Assembly (NCBI RefSeq): GCF_025380365.1
Contig: NZ_JAOCQF010000001.1
Coordinates: 620,001-684,000, forward strand
Length of the DNA: 64,000 nt
DNA from: Albidovulum sediminis
GTDB taxonomy: Bacteria; Pseudomonadota; Alphaproteobacteria; Rhodobacterales; Rhodobacteraceae
Direction of reading: 5' to 3'
The notes beneath the pieces were generated by a model, which made no database searches, was not told the DNA's origin, and saw only the letters and a list, made by a program, of their open reading frames with translations. Of the stretch, positions 26,305 through 34,874 are shown one piece after another. The translations under genes and the position numbers were made by a program. How positions within the stretch are numbered: position 1 is the first letter of the stretch; each line of letters opens with the position of its first letter.

Positions 26305-26718
26305 ATGCGCCTTGCCTTCGCGTTGCTGATCGCCCTTCTCGCCGCGCAGATGGCGCGGGCGGAAGATTTCAGCATCAAGGTCACCAACCAGTTCGTCGCC
26401 GACGAGCTGCGCTGGAAGACGCAGGGCAAGGCCTACAAGTTCCTCTGGGGTCTGACCTATGTCGAGGGGCGCATCGCGATCTGCGGCGTGGGGCAGTTCG
26501 TGGCGCCGAACCTGCGCGAGAAGACGCTGCAGCAGATGCGGCGGGGCAAGGTCATGCTCGACGGCAAGGCGATCCTGAAGGACATCACCTTCTTCGCGAC
26601 CATCCCCGAAGGCAAGCCGCTGACCAAGGCGCGCGCCAACTGCCGGCTGACGAAGACGGCCAAGCCGAAGGGCGATTTCCTCGTCTATCTCGACGTGCAG
26701 GGACAAAGCCGCTTCTGA
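26305..26718 (+). CDS. Secreted protein of unknown function, tandem paralogue 1
   Basis: A 137-residue exported protein I do not recognise. Signal peptide MRLAFALLIALLAAQMARA, cleaved after ARA. The mature part is basic and contains VEGRIAICGVGQFVAP, GKAILKDITFFATIP and ARANCRLTKT; the two cysteines (in AICG and NCRLT) could form a disulfide. It is clearly homologous to the next gene at 26800 with the same order of motifs. Start at ATG 26305 with GGGAG upstream and by the signal peptide; the frame stays open upstream into the amidohydrolase gene. The 70-nt gap after the amidohydrolase does not say whether it shares the operon. Confidence 0.75.
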   Translation: MRLAFALLIALLAAQMARAEDFSIKVTNQFVADELRWKTQGKAYKFLWGLTYVEGRIAICGVGQFVAPNLREKTLQQMRRGKVMLDGKAILKDITFFATIPEGKPLTKARANCRLTKTAKPKGDFLVYLDVQGQSRF

Positions 26719-26799
26719 CGCCTGGGGCACCCAAGCCGGCTTGACGGGCGCGGGGCTATCGGTCACCTCTGTGGTGTATTTGCAGCCCGGAGCATTTCC

Positions 26800-27219
26800 A
26801 TGACGAAGGCATTCCTCCTCTCGCTGGCCCTTCTTGTGCCGGTCGCGACACCGGCCCTTGCGGCCGATTTCACCATTACCGTCGACGGGGATTTCAGCAG
26901 CAGCGACCTCACCTGGGCGGGGCAGGGAAAGTCGTACGAGTTTTTCTGGACGCCGGCGCTGATCGACGGCCGGATCGCGATCTGCGGCGCGGGCCGCTTC
27001 GTCACGCCCCATGGCCGCAGCCAGTCGCAGAAGATCCTGAGGTCGGCGAGGGTGCGCCACAACGGCAAGGTGATCCTTTCCGACGTGACCTTCTTCACCA
27101 TCGTCGGGGGCGCGGATGACCTTGAGTCGGCCAAGGCCACCTGCCGCCTGACCGATGCAACCCCCGACCGGACCACGAACGAGTTCTTCCTCGAATGGAA
27201 CGGCGTGGGCCGGTTCTGA
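26800..27219 (+). CDS. Secreted protein of unknown function, tandem paralogue 2
   Basis: A 139-residue exported protein, paralogue of the preceding gene. Signal peptide MTKAFLLSLALLVPVATPALA. Shared with its neighbour: (V/I)(E/D)GRIAICGxGxFVxP, GKxILxDxTFF, AxATCRLT and a C-terminal RF. The two shared cysteines are conserved in spacing. Family unknown to me; length and topology suit a small beta-rich periplasmic protein. Its stop is 1 nt from the stop of the convergent DUF1810 gene. Confidence that it is a real gene is high from the duplication with conserved reading frame. Confidence 0.76.
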   Translation: MTKAFLLSLALLVPVATPALAADFTITVDGDFSSSDLTWAGQGKSYEFFWTPALIDGRIAICGAGRFVTPHGRSQSQKILRSARVRHNGKVILSDVTFFTIVGGADDLESAKATCRLTDATPDRTTNEFFLEWNGVGRF

Positions 27220-27220
27220 G

Positions 27221-27640
27221 CTAGCGAAGCGCGGCGTCGGTCAGCGGGCAGGGGCGCCCGCCGTAGAACCGCGCCAGCACGTCACGCATCAGAAGCCCCG
27301 TCCTGCCCTTGCCCGCGCGCGAGAAGAGCGTGGCCGACGACCGCAGCTTCAGCGCATCGACCGGGCCGAGGATTTCCTCCGCCGTCAGCCCGGCATGCGA
27401 CAGGAGCGCGGTCGCCGCCTGTTCCAGCCGCCCCGCCAGCAGCGGGTCGCCAAGATAGGCGCGCGCCTCCTCCATGTCCGCGATGCCGTAGAAGCGGGCG
27501 GTCTCCGACCGGCCAAGGCCGCGCAACTGGGGAAAGACGAACCACATCCAGTGGCCGGTCTTGCGGCCGTCGCGCAGTTCGGCCAGGACCTGCGGCCAGA
27601 CCCTGTCCTGCGCCTCCCGAAAGCGGTTGAGGTCGTCCAT
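27221..27640 (-). CDS. DUF1810 family protein
   Basis: A 139-residue cytosolic protein of the DUF1810 family. The diagnostic sequence is RFREAQDRVWPQVLAELRDGRKTGHWMWFVFPQLRGLGRSETARFYGI, followed by ARAYLGDPLLAGRLEQ and ILGPVDALKLRSSATLF. Function is unknown throughout the family. A single gene, convergent with the secreted paralogue pair and followed upstream by the GlxA-type regulator. Confidence 0.9.
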   Translation of the reverse strand: MDDLNRFREAQDRVWPQVLAELRDGRKTGHWMWFVFPQLRGLGRSETARFYGIADMEEARAYLGDPLLAGRLEQAATALLSHAGLTAEEILGPVDALKLRSSATLFSRAGKGRTGLLMRDVLARFYGGRPCPLTDAALR

Positions 27641-27712
27641 GGTCCCCCCTTTGCCCCCGGCCCATCCTACGACGGCCGGGGCCGGCTTTCCACCGCCGCG
27701 ACGGGGCGGCGA

Positions 27713-28720
27713 TCAGGCCACCGCGCGCATGCGCCGCGGCGCGTGGCCATAGGTCGCCCGGTAGACCTTGGCGAAATGCGACAGCGACCGGTAGCCGCAG
27801 GCCACCGCCACCTCGGTTACCGACAGTTCGGTCTGCATCAGCAGGCTGCGGGCGCGTTCAAGCCGCAGGTGGGCGTAGAATCCCATCGGCGTGCTGTTCA
27901 GATAGCGGGCGAACAGACGTTCGGTCTGGCGCGGCGACATGCCGGCGATGTCGGCGATCTCCTGCGCCGAAAGCGGCGTTTCGAGGTTCTCCTCCATCGC
28001 CGCGAGGACGCGCACGAGGCGGGCGTTGCGCACGCCGTAGCGCGACTGCGCCGACACCGTCTGGCGCGACTGCGGCCCGCGCACGTTGGCCCAGACCATC
28101 GCGTCGGCGATGCGGGTGGCAAGGTCGGACCCCTGCCGTTCGGCGATCAGGTGGAGCATGAGGTCGGTCGCCGCCGCGCCCCCCGGCGCAGTCGGACGGC
28201 GCCCGGCGACGAAGGCCGCGCGGCTGACCTCGATGCGCGGAAACTCCTCGGCCAGCCCCTCGGCCAGGTCCCAGTGCGCGGCGACGGTCTCATCGTCGAG
28301 AAGACCCGCGCGCGCCAGCGTCTGGATGCCGGTGCCGATCGCGCCGATGCGCACGCCGTGCGCCGCCTCGCGCCGAAGCGCGGCCATCAGGTGGGCGCGC
28401 GCGGCCTCGTCCTCGCCGGGCGCGCCGATGACGAACAGCGATTCGCCCCGTGCCAGGCCCGAGAACCGTGCATCGGCCAGAACCGCGAGGCCCCCCGCCG
28501 CCACCACCGGCGTGCCGGTCATCGACACGACCCGCCAGCCGTAAAGAGGCCGGCCCGACAGCACATTGGCCTGGCGCAGGGGTTCGGTCGCACCGGCAAG
28601 GGCCAGCGCGTCGAACCCGTCGAGCAGCAGGAAGACGAAGGTTTCCGTGGCGCCCTGCGGTTCGGGCCGGATGGCAGGGGCCACCTTCGCAGCGGCGCGC
28701 GGTTGAGACTGAAGCAGCAT
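27713..28720 (-). CDS. GlxA-type AraC-family regulator (DJ-1/PfpI sensor domain), copy 1
   Basis: A 335-residue regulator: an N-terminal class I amidotransferase-like (DJ-1/PfpI) domain at about 28-205 and a C-terminal AraC helix-turn-helix pair at about 225-330 (MSPRQTERLFARYLNSTPMGFYAHLRLERARSLL, VAVACGYRSLSHFAKVYRATYGHAPRRMR). At the nucleophile-elbow position where many relatives have Cys-Thr-Gly the sequence reads GAIGTGIQTLARAGLL, so the sensor is catalytically dead and must act by ligand binding. Divergent from a second regulator of the same architecture at 28822. Members control, for example, choline/betaine or amino acid catabolism; the target is unknown. Confidence 0.88.
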   Translation of the reverse strand: MLLQSQPRAAAKVAPAIRPEPQGATETFVFLLLDGFDALALAGATEPLRQANVLSGRPLYGWRVVSMTGTPVVAAGGLAVLADARFSGLARGESLFVIGAPGEDEAARAHLMAALRREAAHGVRIGAIGTGIQTLARAGLLDDETVAAHWDLAEGLAEEFPRIEVSRAAFVAGRRPTAPGGAAATDLMLHLIAERQGSDLATRIADAMVWANVRGPQSRQTVSAQSRYGVRNARLVRVLAAMEENLETPLSAQEIADIAGMSPRQTERLFARYLNSTPMGFYAHLRLERARSLLMQTELSVTEVAVACGYRSLSHFAKVYRATYGHAPRRMRAVA

Positions 28721-28821
28721 CCCGATCCCCCCAGAAGATGCGCGCGGTGCCGGTTCGGCAGGTCGCTCCTGAACCGTTTTATGTCGAATCTGCGTCGCTC
28801 AAACAGTATGTTTGCGTCAAT

Positions 28822-29832
28822 ATGCCGTTACACATGCGTCATGAGCCAAAAACCTCCCCTGCCGTAGTGCCGGCGCGTTTGCGTATCGGTATACTTCTTG
28901 CGCGCCGGTTCACGCTGGCCGCGATGGCGAATTTCGTCGACGTCCTGCGCCTTTCGGCGGACGAGGGCGACCGGTCCCGCCCGATCCGCTGTTCCTGGCG
29001 CGTGGTCGCGCCGCGGCCGGGCCCGGTCGAATCGAGTTGCGGGCTTTTCGTTGAGGCGGAAGAGGCCCTGGGCGACCCGGAGAGGTTCGACTACATCGCC
29101 GTCGTCGGCGGCCTGATCGGCGAACGCCAGTGGCTCGCGCCCGAGGCGGAGGACTGGCTGCGCCGGGCGGCGGGGGCGGGCGTGCCGCTGATCGGGCTTT
29201 GCACCGGCACCTTCATCCTGGCGCGTGCGGGGCTGATGCAGGGCTACCGTTGCTGCGTCAGCTGGTTTCACCGCGACGACTTCCTTGAGGAGTTCGAGGC
29301 GATGCAGCCGATCTCGGACCAGATCTTCATCGTCGACCGCGACCGGCTGACCTGTTCGGGCGGCGCCTCGACCGCGCATCTGGCGGCCTATCTCGTTGAC
29401 CGGCACATCGGCCGCGCCGCCGCCCGCAAGAGCCTGTCGATCATGATCGTGGACGAGGCGATGGCGGCCGAGCAGCCGCAGCCGGGCCTGCCTTCCGACC
29501 TGTCCGCCAACGATCCGCTGGTCCGGCGCGCGCTTCTGTGGATGCAGCAGTTCCCCGAAACCCCGCCGACGGTCGCGCAGATCGCGCGGCAACTGGGGGT
29601 CAGCCGCCGCAAGCTGGAACGCCACTTCACCGACGACCTCGGCCTGACCCCGTCCGAGGCGGGGCGGCGGATGCGGCTGTCGCAGGTGCGCGCGCTCTTG
29701 GCGCGGGGCGACAAGTCGGTGACGCAGATTGCGCTGGAGACGGGTTTCACCGATGCCTCGCACCTGATCCGCACCTTCCGCGCGGTCGAAGGCGTGACGC
29801 CGGAGGCCTGGCGGCGGGCGCAGCGCGGCTGA
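28822..29832 (+). CDS. GlxA-type AraC-family regulator (DJ-1/PfpI sensor domain), copy 2
   Basis: A 336-residue regulator with the same layout as the divergent gene: PfpI-like sensor (about 20-190) and AraC DNA-binding domain (about 220-335: IARQLGVSRRKLERHFTDDLGLTPSEAGRRMRLSQVRALL and IALETGFTDASHLIRTFRAVEGVTPEAWRR). Unlike copy 1, the elbow keeps Cys (GLCTGTFILARAGLM). The start is uncertain: ATG 28822 (MPLHMRHEPK) or ATG 28834; a long open frame continues upstream through the divergent promoter but is not family-like. The 101-nt gap between the two regulators must hold both promoters. Confidence 0.85.
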   Translation: MPLHMRHEPKTSPAVVPARLRIGILLARRFTLAAMANFVDVLRLSADEGDRSRPIRCSWRVVAPRPGPVESSCGLFVEAEEALGDPERFDYIAVVGGLIGERQWLAPEAEDWLRRAAGAGVPLIGLCTGTFILARAGLMQGYRCCVSWFHRDDFLEEFEAMQPISDQIFIVDRDRLTCSGGASTAHLAAYLVDRHIGRAAARKSLSIMIVDEAMAAEQPQPGLPSDLSANDPLVRRALLWMQQFPETPPTVAQIARQLGVSRRKLERHFTDDLGLTPSEAGRRMRLSQVRALLARGDKSVTQIALETGFTDASHLIRTFRAVEGVTPEAWRRAQRG

Positions 29833-29862
29833 CACCGCGCCCCCCCCCCCGCGGCGTGCCGT

Positions 29863-30864
29863 TCAGCCGCCCGTATGGCTCATGTGCCGCGACACCTGCC
29901 CGCGCACGGTTTGGCGGGAATAGTCGAAATCGTGGCCCTTGGGCTTGCGCGCGATGGCCGCGCGGATCGCCTGTTCCAGCGCCTCGTCCCCGGGCGAGGC
30001 GCGCAGGGGTGCCCTCAGGTCGGCCATATCCTCCTGTCCGAGGCACATGTAAAGCTCGCCCGTGCAGGTCACCCGCACGCGGTTGCAGCTTTCGCAGAAA
30101 TTGTGGGTCAGCGGCGTGATGAAGCCCACCTTTTGCCCGGTCTCCTCGATCCGGACATAGCGGGCCGGGCCGCCCGAGCGTTCGGCCAGGTCGGTCAGGG
30201 TGAAGCGTTCGGCCAGGCGTGCGCGCAGGTCCTTCAGCGGCCAGTACTGGTCCAGCCGCAATTCCTCTCCCATCTCGCCCATCGGCATGACCTCGATGAA
30301 GGTCAGGTCGTGGTCCTCCTTCGCGCACCAGTCGAGAAGGGGGAAAAGCTCATCCTCGTTGAAGCCCTTCAGCGCCACCGTGTTGATCTTCACGCGCAGG
30401 CCGGCGGCCCTGGCGGCCTCGATCCCCTCCAGCACCTGCGGCAGGCGGCCCCAGCGGGTGATCTCGGCGAATTTCGCCGGGTCGAGCGTGTCGAGCGAGA
30501 CGTTGACGCGGCGAATGCCGCAGGCCGCAAGGTCGCCCGCGAACTTCGCCAACTGGGAGCCGTTGGTGGTCAGCGTCAGCTCCTTCAGCGCGCCGCTGTC
30601 CAGATGGCGCGAGATGGAGCGGAAAAAGGTCAGGATGTCGCGCCTGACCAGCGGTTCGCCCCCGGTGATCCGGAGCTTCTGCACGCCGAGGCGGATGAAG
30701 GACGAACAGAGCCGGTCCAGCTCCTCCAGCGTCAGCAGGTCCTTCTTCGGCAGGAACTGCATGTGTTCGGCCATGCAGTAGGTGCAGCGGAAGTCGCAGC
30801 GGTCCGTGACCGAGACACGCAGGTAGGAAATCGGGCGGGCGAAGGGGTCGATGAGCGGGGTCAT
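29863..30864 (-). CDS. moaA: GTP 3',8-cyclase (molybdenum cofactor synthesis)
   Basis: A 333-residue radical SAM enzyme that converts GTP to 3',8-cyclo-dihydro-GTP, the first step of molybdopterin synthesis. The SAM cluster motif is CDFRCTYC (about 23-30), with [12 protein letters not shown] the SAM-binding GGEP, and the second cluster ligands in [21 protein letters not shown]. It ends in the conserved Gly-Gly tail that is functionally required in MoaA. No other moa genes are adjacent. A poly-C tract sits between its stop and the stop of the convergent regulator. Confidence 0.97.
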   Translation of the reverse strand: MTPLIDPFARPISYLRVSVTDRCDFRCTYCMAEHMQFLPKKDLLTLEELDRLCSSFIRLGVQKLRITGGEPLVRRDILTFFRSISRHLDSGALKELTLTTNGSQLAKFAGDLAACGIRRVNVSLDTLDPAKFAEITRWGRLPQVLEGIEAARAAGLRVKINTVALKGFNEDELFPLLDWCAKEDHDLTFIEVMPMGEMGEELRLDQYWPLKDLRARLAERFTLTDLAERSGGPARYVRIEETGQKVGFITPLTHNFCESCNRVRVTCTGELYMCLGQEDMADLRAPLRASPGDEALEQAIRAAIARKPKGHDFDYSRQTVRGQVSRHMSHTGG

Positions 30865-30923
30865 GGCGCAAATCTAGTCGCTTGCGCGCGCCCCCACAAG
30901 GCGACCTTCGGACGGGGTCACCC

Positions 30924-31601
30924 TCAGCCCAGATATTTTCCGGCTTCCTTCCGGGCGAAGGGCTTCAGCCGGGCGCCGTGCGCGTCAAGAAAGGCGCGGG
31001 CGCGCGGGGCGTCGTGCTTCGAGAGGTCGCGCAGCCACCAGGCGATTGCCTTCTGGATGAACCATTCGGGGTCGTCGGCATAACCGGCGGCCCAACCCAG
31101 CACCCGGTCGCGGATCGCCAGATCCTGCGCCGTCGGGTGGTTCTGCTTGGTCCAGGGCAGGGTGATGACCAGCGCCGCCCGCCGCGCCCAGAGGCTTTCG
31201 GACCGGGTCCAGCCCTCCACCTCGTCGATCCGCGCGGGGTCTGCGACCAGCCGCCGCCCGCCCGCGTCGCAGGCGTGGTCGGCAATCGCCCAGCCGTCGA
31301 AATCGGGCACCCAGGACGCGATCAGCCGCCAGACCGCGTCATCCCCCCTGATGCGCGCCTGCGTCAGGAGCTTCGCCGCCGCGATCCGCGCCTCGAAGAT
31401 GTCGCTGCGCCAGAGCGCATCGGCCAGAGCTACCCGTTCGGGCACGGAAAGCGCCTGCCGCCAAGCCTGCGTCAGGTCGTTCAGGAACGGGTTCGGGACA
31501 CCCAGGACCGGACGCGCCTGCTTGTGATAGGCGGCCATCGCTTCGGCGCGGCCGGGTTCGATGCCGGCACGAAGTGCCGCCAGCGCCTCCTCCGGCGTCA
31601 T
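30924..31601 (-). CDS. DNA alkylation repair protein (AlkD-like HEAT-repeat glycosylase)
   Basis: A 225-residue all-helical protein of the DNA alkylation repair (AlkD/AlkC-like) family. Recognisable: MAAYHKQARPVLGVPNPFLNDLTQAWRQAL, LLTQARIRGDDAVWRLIASWVPDFDGWAIADHAC, RSESLWARRAALVITLPWTK, and DDPEWFIQKAIAWWLRDLSKHD with the Trp and Asp positions typical of AlkD. It would excise N3/N7-alkylated purines. The start ATG 31601 overlaps the glmS stop as ATGA, so it is coupled to the hexosamine operon glmU-glmS-alkD, an odd functional association. Confidence 0.88.
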   Translation of the reverse strand: MTPEEALAALRAGIEPGRAEAMAAYHKQARPVLGVPNPFLNDLTQAWRQALSVPERVALADALWRSDIFEARIAAAKLLTQARIRGDDAVWRLIASWVPDFDGWAIADHACDAGGRRLVADPARIDEVEGWTRSESLWARRAALVITLPWTKQNHPTAQDLAIRDRVLGWAAGYADDPEWFIQKAIAWWLRDLSKHDAPRARAFLDAHGARLKPFARKEAGKYLG

Positions 31602-33412
31602 TCCACCGTCACCGATTTGGCGAGGTTGCGCGGCTGGTCCACGTCGGTGCCCTTGGCGACGGCGGCGTGGTAGGCCAGAAGCTGCGCCGGCAGGGCGTAG
31701 ACGATGGGCGCGAGCGCGGGCGGGACCGTGGGCAGCGTGACGCATTTCCACGTCCCCTCCTGCGCGGTGGCAGCCCCCCTGGCGTCGGTGATCAGCACCA
31801 CCTTGCCGTGCCGCGCCATCACCTCCTGCATGTTCGACACGGTCTTGTCGAAAAGCCCGTCATGGGGCGCGAAGACGATCACCGGAACCGACTTGTCGAT
31901 CAGCGCGATGGGGCCGTGCTTGAGTTCGCCGGACGCATAGCCTTCGGCGTGGATGTAGCTGATTTCCTTCAGTTTCAGCGCCCCCTCCAGGGCCAGCGGG
32001 AACATCGTGCCGCGGCCGAGGAAAAGGATGTCCTGCGCTTCGGACACGGTCGCCGCTATGGCGGCGATGTCGCCTTCCCGCGCCAGTGTCTGGTTCATCA
32101 GCCCCGGCAGGGTCGAGAGGTCGGCGAGACGCTCGGCGATCTCGTCCGCAGAAAGCCGCCCGCGGTCCGCCGCGGCCTTGAGCGCCAGCAGGTACAAGAC
32201 CAGCAACTGGCAGGTGAAGGCCTTGGTCGAGGCCACGCCCACCTCCACGCCCGCGTGGATGGGCAGCGCCACGTCGGCCTCGCGCGCGATCGAGGAGGTG
32301 GTGACATTGACCACCGCGACGGTCTTCGCGACCTTCTCGCGCGCGAAGCGCAGCGCGGCCAGCGTGTCGGCCGTCTCGCCCGACTGGCTGACGAAAAGGG
32401 CGAAGGACCGCGCCGGCAGCGGCGGCTCGCGATAGCGGAACTCCGAGGCGATATCGACCTCGCAGGGCAGGGCGGCCAGCGTCTCGAACCAGTATTTCGC
32501 GGTCTGGCAGGCATAGTTCGCGGTGCCGCAGGCCACCAGCGTCAGCCGGTCGAGGCCGGCGAAGTCGAGCGCGTGGGGCAGCAGGATCTGCCCGCCGCGG
32601 ACATAGTGCTTGATCGCGTCGGCCAGCACGACCGGCTGTTCGGCGATCTCCTTGGCCATGAAGTGCTTGAAGCCCGCCTTGTCGATCCGGGTCTGGTCCA
32701 GCTGGATCTTCAGCGTCTCGCGGTTGGCGCGGCGCCCGGCGGCGTCGAAGATCTCCACCCCCGCACGGGTGACGAAGGCGTGGTCGCCCTCTTCCAGATA
32801 GGTGATGCGGTCGGTCATGGGGGCGAGCGCGATGGCGTCGGAGCCCACGAACATCTCGCCCTCGCCGTGCCCGATGGCAAGCGGAGAGCCCTTGCGGGCG
32901 GCGATCATCAGGTCGTCTTCGCCCTCGAAGAGGAACAGCAGCGCGAAGGCACCTTCAAGCCGCCCCAACGTCTCGCGCGCGGCCTCGCGCGGGGGCAGGC
33001 CGCGGTCCATGTACATCCGCACCATCAGCGCGACCGTCTCGGTGTCGGTCTCGGTCTCGCACGACAGGCCCGCCTCGGCGAGTTCGGCGCGAAGTTCGCG
33101 GAAGTTCTCGATGATGCCGTTGTGGACGACCGCGACCGGGCCGGAGCGGTGCGGGTGCGCGTTCGTCACCGTGGCGGCACCATGGGTCGCCCAGCGGGTG
33201 TGGCCGATGCCCGCCTTGCCGGCGAGCGGTTCGTGCACCAGAAGGTCGGAGAGGTTGGCCAGCTTGCCCACCGCGCGGCGGCGGTCGAGCCGGCCGTGGT
33301 TCACCGTGGCGATACCGGCGGAATCATAGCCGCGGTATTCCAGCCGCTTCAGCGCCTCGACCAGCAGGGGGGCAACCTCATGATTGCCCAGCACACCGAC
33401 AATTCCACACAT
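31598..33412 (-). CDS. glmS: Glutamine-fructose-6-phosphate aminotransferase (isomerizing)
   Basis: A 604-residue enzyme making glucosamine 6-phosphate from fructose 6-phosphate and glutamine, the entry to UDP-GlcNAc for cell wall and LPS. N-terminal glutaminase domain begins CGIVGVLGNHEVAPLLVEALKRLEYRGYDSAG with the Cys nucleophile at position 2, and GHTRWATHG; two SIS isomerase domains follow, with LVACGTANYACQTAKYW and FVSQSGETADTLAALR. C-terminal VDQPRNLAKSVTVE is standard. Start overlaps the glmU stop as TAATG (33410-33414). Length is typical. Confidence 0.98.
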   Translation of the reverse strand: MCGIVGVLGNHEVAPLLVEALKRLEYRGYDSAGIATVNHGRLDRRRAVGKLANLSDLLVHEPLAGKAGIGHTRWATHGAATVTNAHPHRSGPVAVVHNGIIENFRELRAELAEAGLSCETETDTETVALMVRMYMDRGLPPREAARETLGRLEGAFALLFLFEGEDDLMIAARKGSPLAIGHGEGEMFVGSDAIALAPMTDRITYLEEGDHAFVTRAGVEIFDAAGRRANRETLKIQLDQTRIDKAGFKHFMAKEIAEQPVVLADAIKHYVRGGQILLPHALDFAGLDRLTLVACGTANYACQTAKYWFETLAALPCEVDIASEFRYREPPLPARSFALFVSQSGETADTLAALRFAREKVAKTVAVVNVTTSSIAREADVALPIHAGVEVGVASTKAFTCQLLVLYLLALKAAADRGRLSADEIAERLADLSTLPGLMNQTLAREGDIAAIAATVSEAQDILFLGRGTMFPLALEGALKLKEISYIHAEGYASGELKHGPIALIDKSVPVIVFAPHDGLFDKTVSNMQEVMARHGKVVLITDARGAATAQEGTWKCVTLPTVPPALAPIVYALPAQLLAYHAAVAKGTDVDQPRNLAKSVTVE

Positions 33413-34761
33413 TATTCGCTACCCTTGTCCCTGCGGGCCTTCATTTGTTTCAACTTTTCGAACAATCTGACCGCCAGACCCGGCTTTGTCACCTGTCTGG
33501 CGCGGCCGATCGCCAGCGCGCCATCCGGCACATCCTCGGTGATCACCGAACCGGAGCCGGTAAGCGCCCGCGCGCCGACCCGGACCGGGGCCACCAGCAT
33601 CGTGTCCGATCCGATGAAGGCATGCGCCCCGATCTCGGTCCGGTGCTTCATCACCCCGTCGTAGTTGCAGGTCACGGTGCCGGCGCCGATGTTGGTGTGC
33701 TCGCCCACATGGGCGTCGCCCAGATAGGTCAGGTGGCCGACCTTCACCCCTTCGTCGAGGATCGCGTTCTTGATCTCGACGAAGTTGCCCACGTGCACCT
33801 CCTCGGCCAGTTCGGCGCCGGGGCGCAGCCGGGCGAAGGGGCCGACGCGGGCCCCGCGCGAGATGTGGCAGCCTTCGAGATGGCAGAAGGGCAGGATCTC
33901 CGCCCCCGATTCCACCGTGACGCCGGGGCCGAAGACGACATGCGCGCCGATCGTCGCATCGCGCCCCACCACGGTGTCGAGCGCGAAGAAGACGGTTTCG
34001 GGCGCTGTCATGGTGACGCCGGTTTCCAGCGCCTCGGCCCGCGCGCGGGTCTGGAAGGCGGCCTCCGCGCGGGCCAGTTCGGCGCGGGTGTTCACGCCCA
34101 TGGTCTCGCCCTCGTCGCAGGTGACGACGCGGGCCTCAAGTCCCCGGACGCGGGCCGCCGCGACGATGTCGGTCAGGTAGTATTCCCCCGCCGCGTTGTC
34201 GTTCGTCAGCCCGCCGACCAGTTCGGCCAGAAGCCGTGCCTCGACCGCGACGACGCCGCTGTTGCAAAGCGTGATGGCCCGTTCCGCCTCGGTTGCGTCC
34301 TTGTATTCCACGATCCGCTCCAGCGCGCCGCCGTTTGCGATCAGCCGGCCGTAGCGGCCCGGATCGGCGGCCTGGAAGCCCAGCACGGTCACATCCGCCC
34401 CGCTGACCAGCATCGCGTCCAGCGTTTCCGGCCGGATGAAGGGGGTGTCGCCGTAAAGGACGATCACCGTACCCTCGAACCCTTCCAGCGCGGGCAGCGC
34501 CTGCGCCACCGCGTGCCCGGTGCCCAGCTGCTGGTCCTGCCGGACCGTGGCCACGGTGTCGTCGAAGGCCAGCGCCGCCTTCTCCACCGCCTCGGCCCCG
34601 TGGCCCGCGACCACCACCACCCGCTCGGGCGCAAGCGCCGCGCCGGCCGCCATCGCGTGGTGCAGAAGCGGCGCGCCCGCCACCTTGTGCAGGACCTTGG
34701 GCAGGTCGGAGTTCATCCGCGTTCCCTGTCCCGCGGCCAGGATGATCAGCGCTGTCGCCAT
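33412..34761 (-). CDS. glmU: Bifunctional UDP-GlcNAc pyrophosphorylase / glucosamine-1-phosphate acetyltransferase
   Basis: A 449-residue bifunctional enzyme finishing UDP-GlcNAc synthesis. N-terminal uridyltransferase motif LAAGQGTRMNSDLPKVLHKVAG (about 7-28); C-terminal left-handed beta-helix from about 250 with hexapeptide repeats such as ARLRPGAELAEEVHVGNFVEIKN, YLGDAHVGEHTNIGAGTVTCNYDG and HAFIGSDTMLVAPVRVG. It leads the operon glmU-glmS-alkD, coupled to glmS by TAATG. Divergent from the phosphoglycolate phosphatase gene across 113 nt. Confidence 0.97.
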   Translation of the reverse strand: MATALIILAAGQGTRMNSDLPKVLHKVAGAPLLHHAMAAGAALAPERVVVVAGHGAEAVEKAALAFDDTVATVRQDQQLGTGHAVAQALPALEGFEGTVIVLYGDTPFIRPETLDAMLVSGADVTVLGFQAADPGRYGRLIANGGALERIVEYKDATEAERAITLCNSGVVAVEARLLAELVGGLTNDNAAGEYYLTDIVAAARVRGLEARVVTCDEGETMGVNTRAELARAEAAFQTRARAEALETGVTMTAPETVFFALDTVVGRDATIGAHVVFGPGVTVESGAEILPFCHLEGCHISRGARVGPFARLRPGAELAEEVHVGNFVEIKNAILDEGVKVGHLTYLGDAHVGEHTNIGAGTVTCNYDGVMKHRTEIGAHAFIGSDTMLVAPVRVGARALTGSGSVITEDVPDGALAIGRARQVTKPGLAVRLFEKLKQMKARRDKGSE

Positions 34762-34874
34762 GCTCTTGCTCTTTTCTTTCGCTCACGCCCGTTTTACCGA
34801 AGGGGCCACGGGCCGCAAGGTCGGGGGCCTCACATCTCCTTACCAAGGGTTACAGCCGGACAGGAGGGGGCGCC

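Noticed and set aside
28450-28821. A 124-codon upstream extension of the plus-strand GlxA-type regulator
   Set aside because: It lies over the start of the divergent regulator and encodes Pro/Arg-rich sequence unlike the family.
31574-33664. A 696-codon frame opposite glmS
   Set aside because: Complete overlap with a certain gene on the other strand and low-complexity composition.
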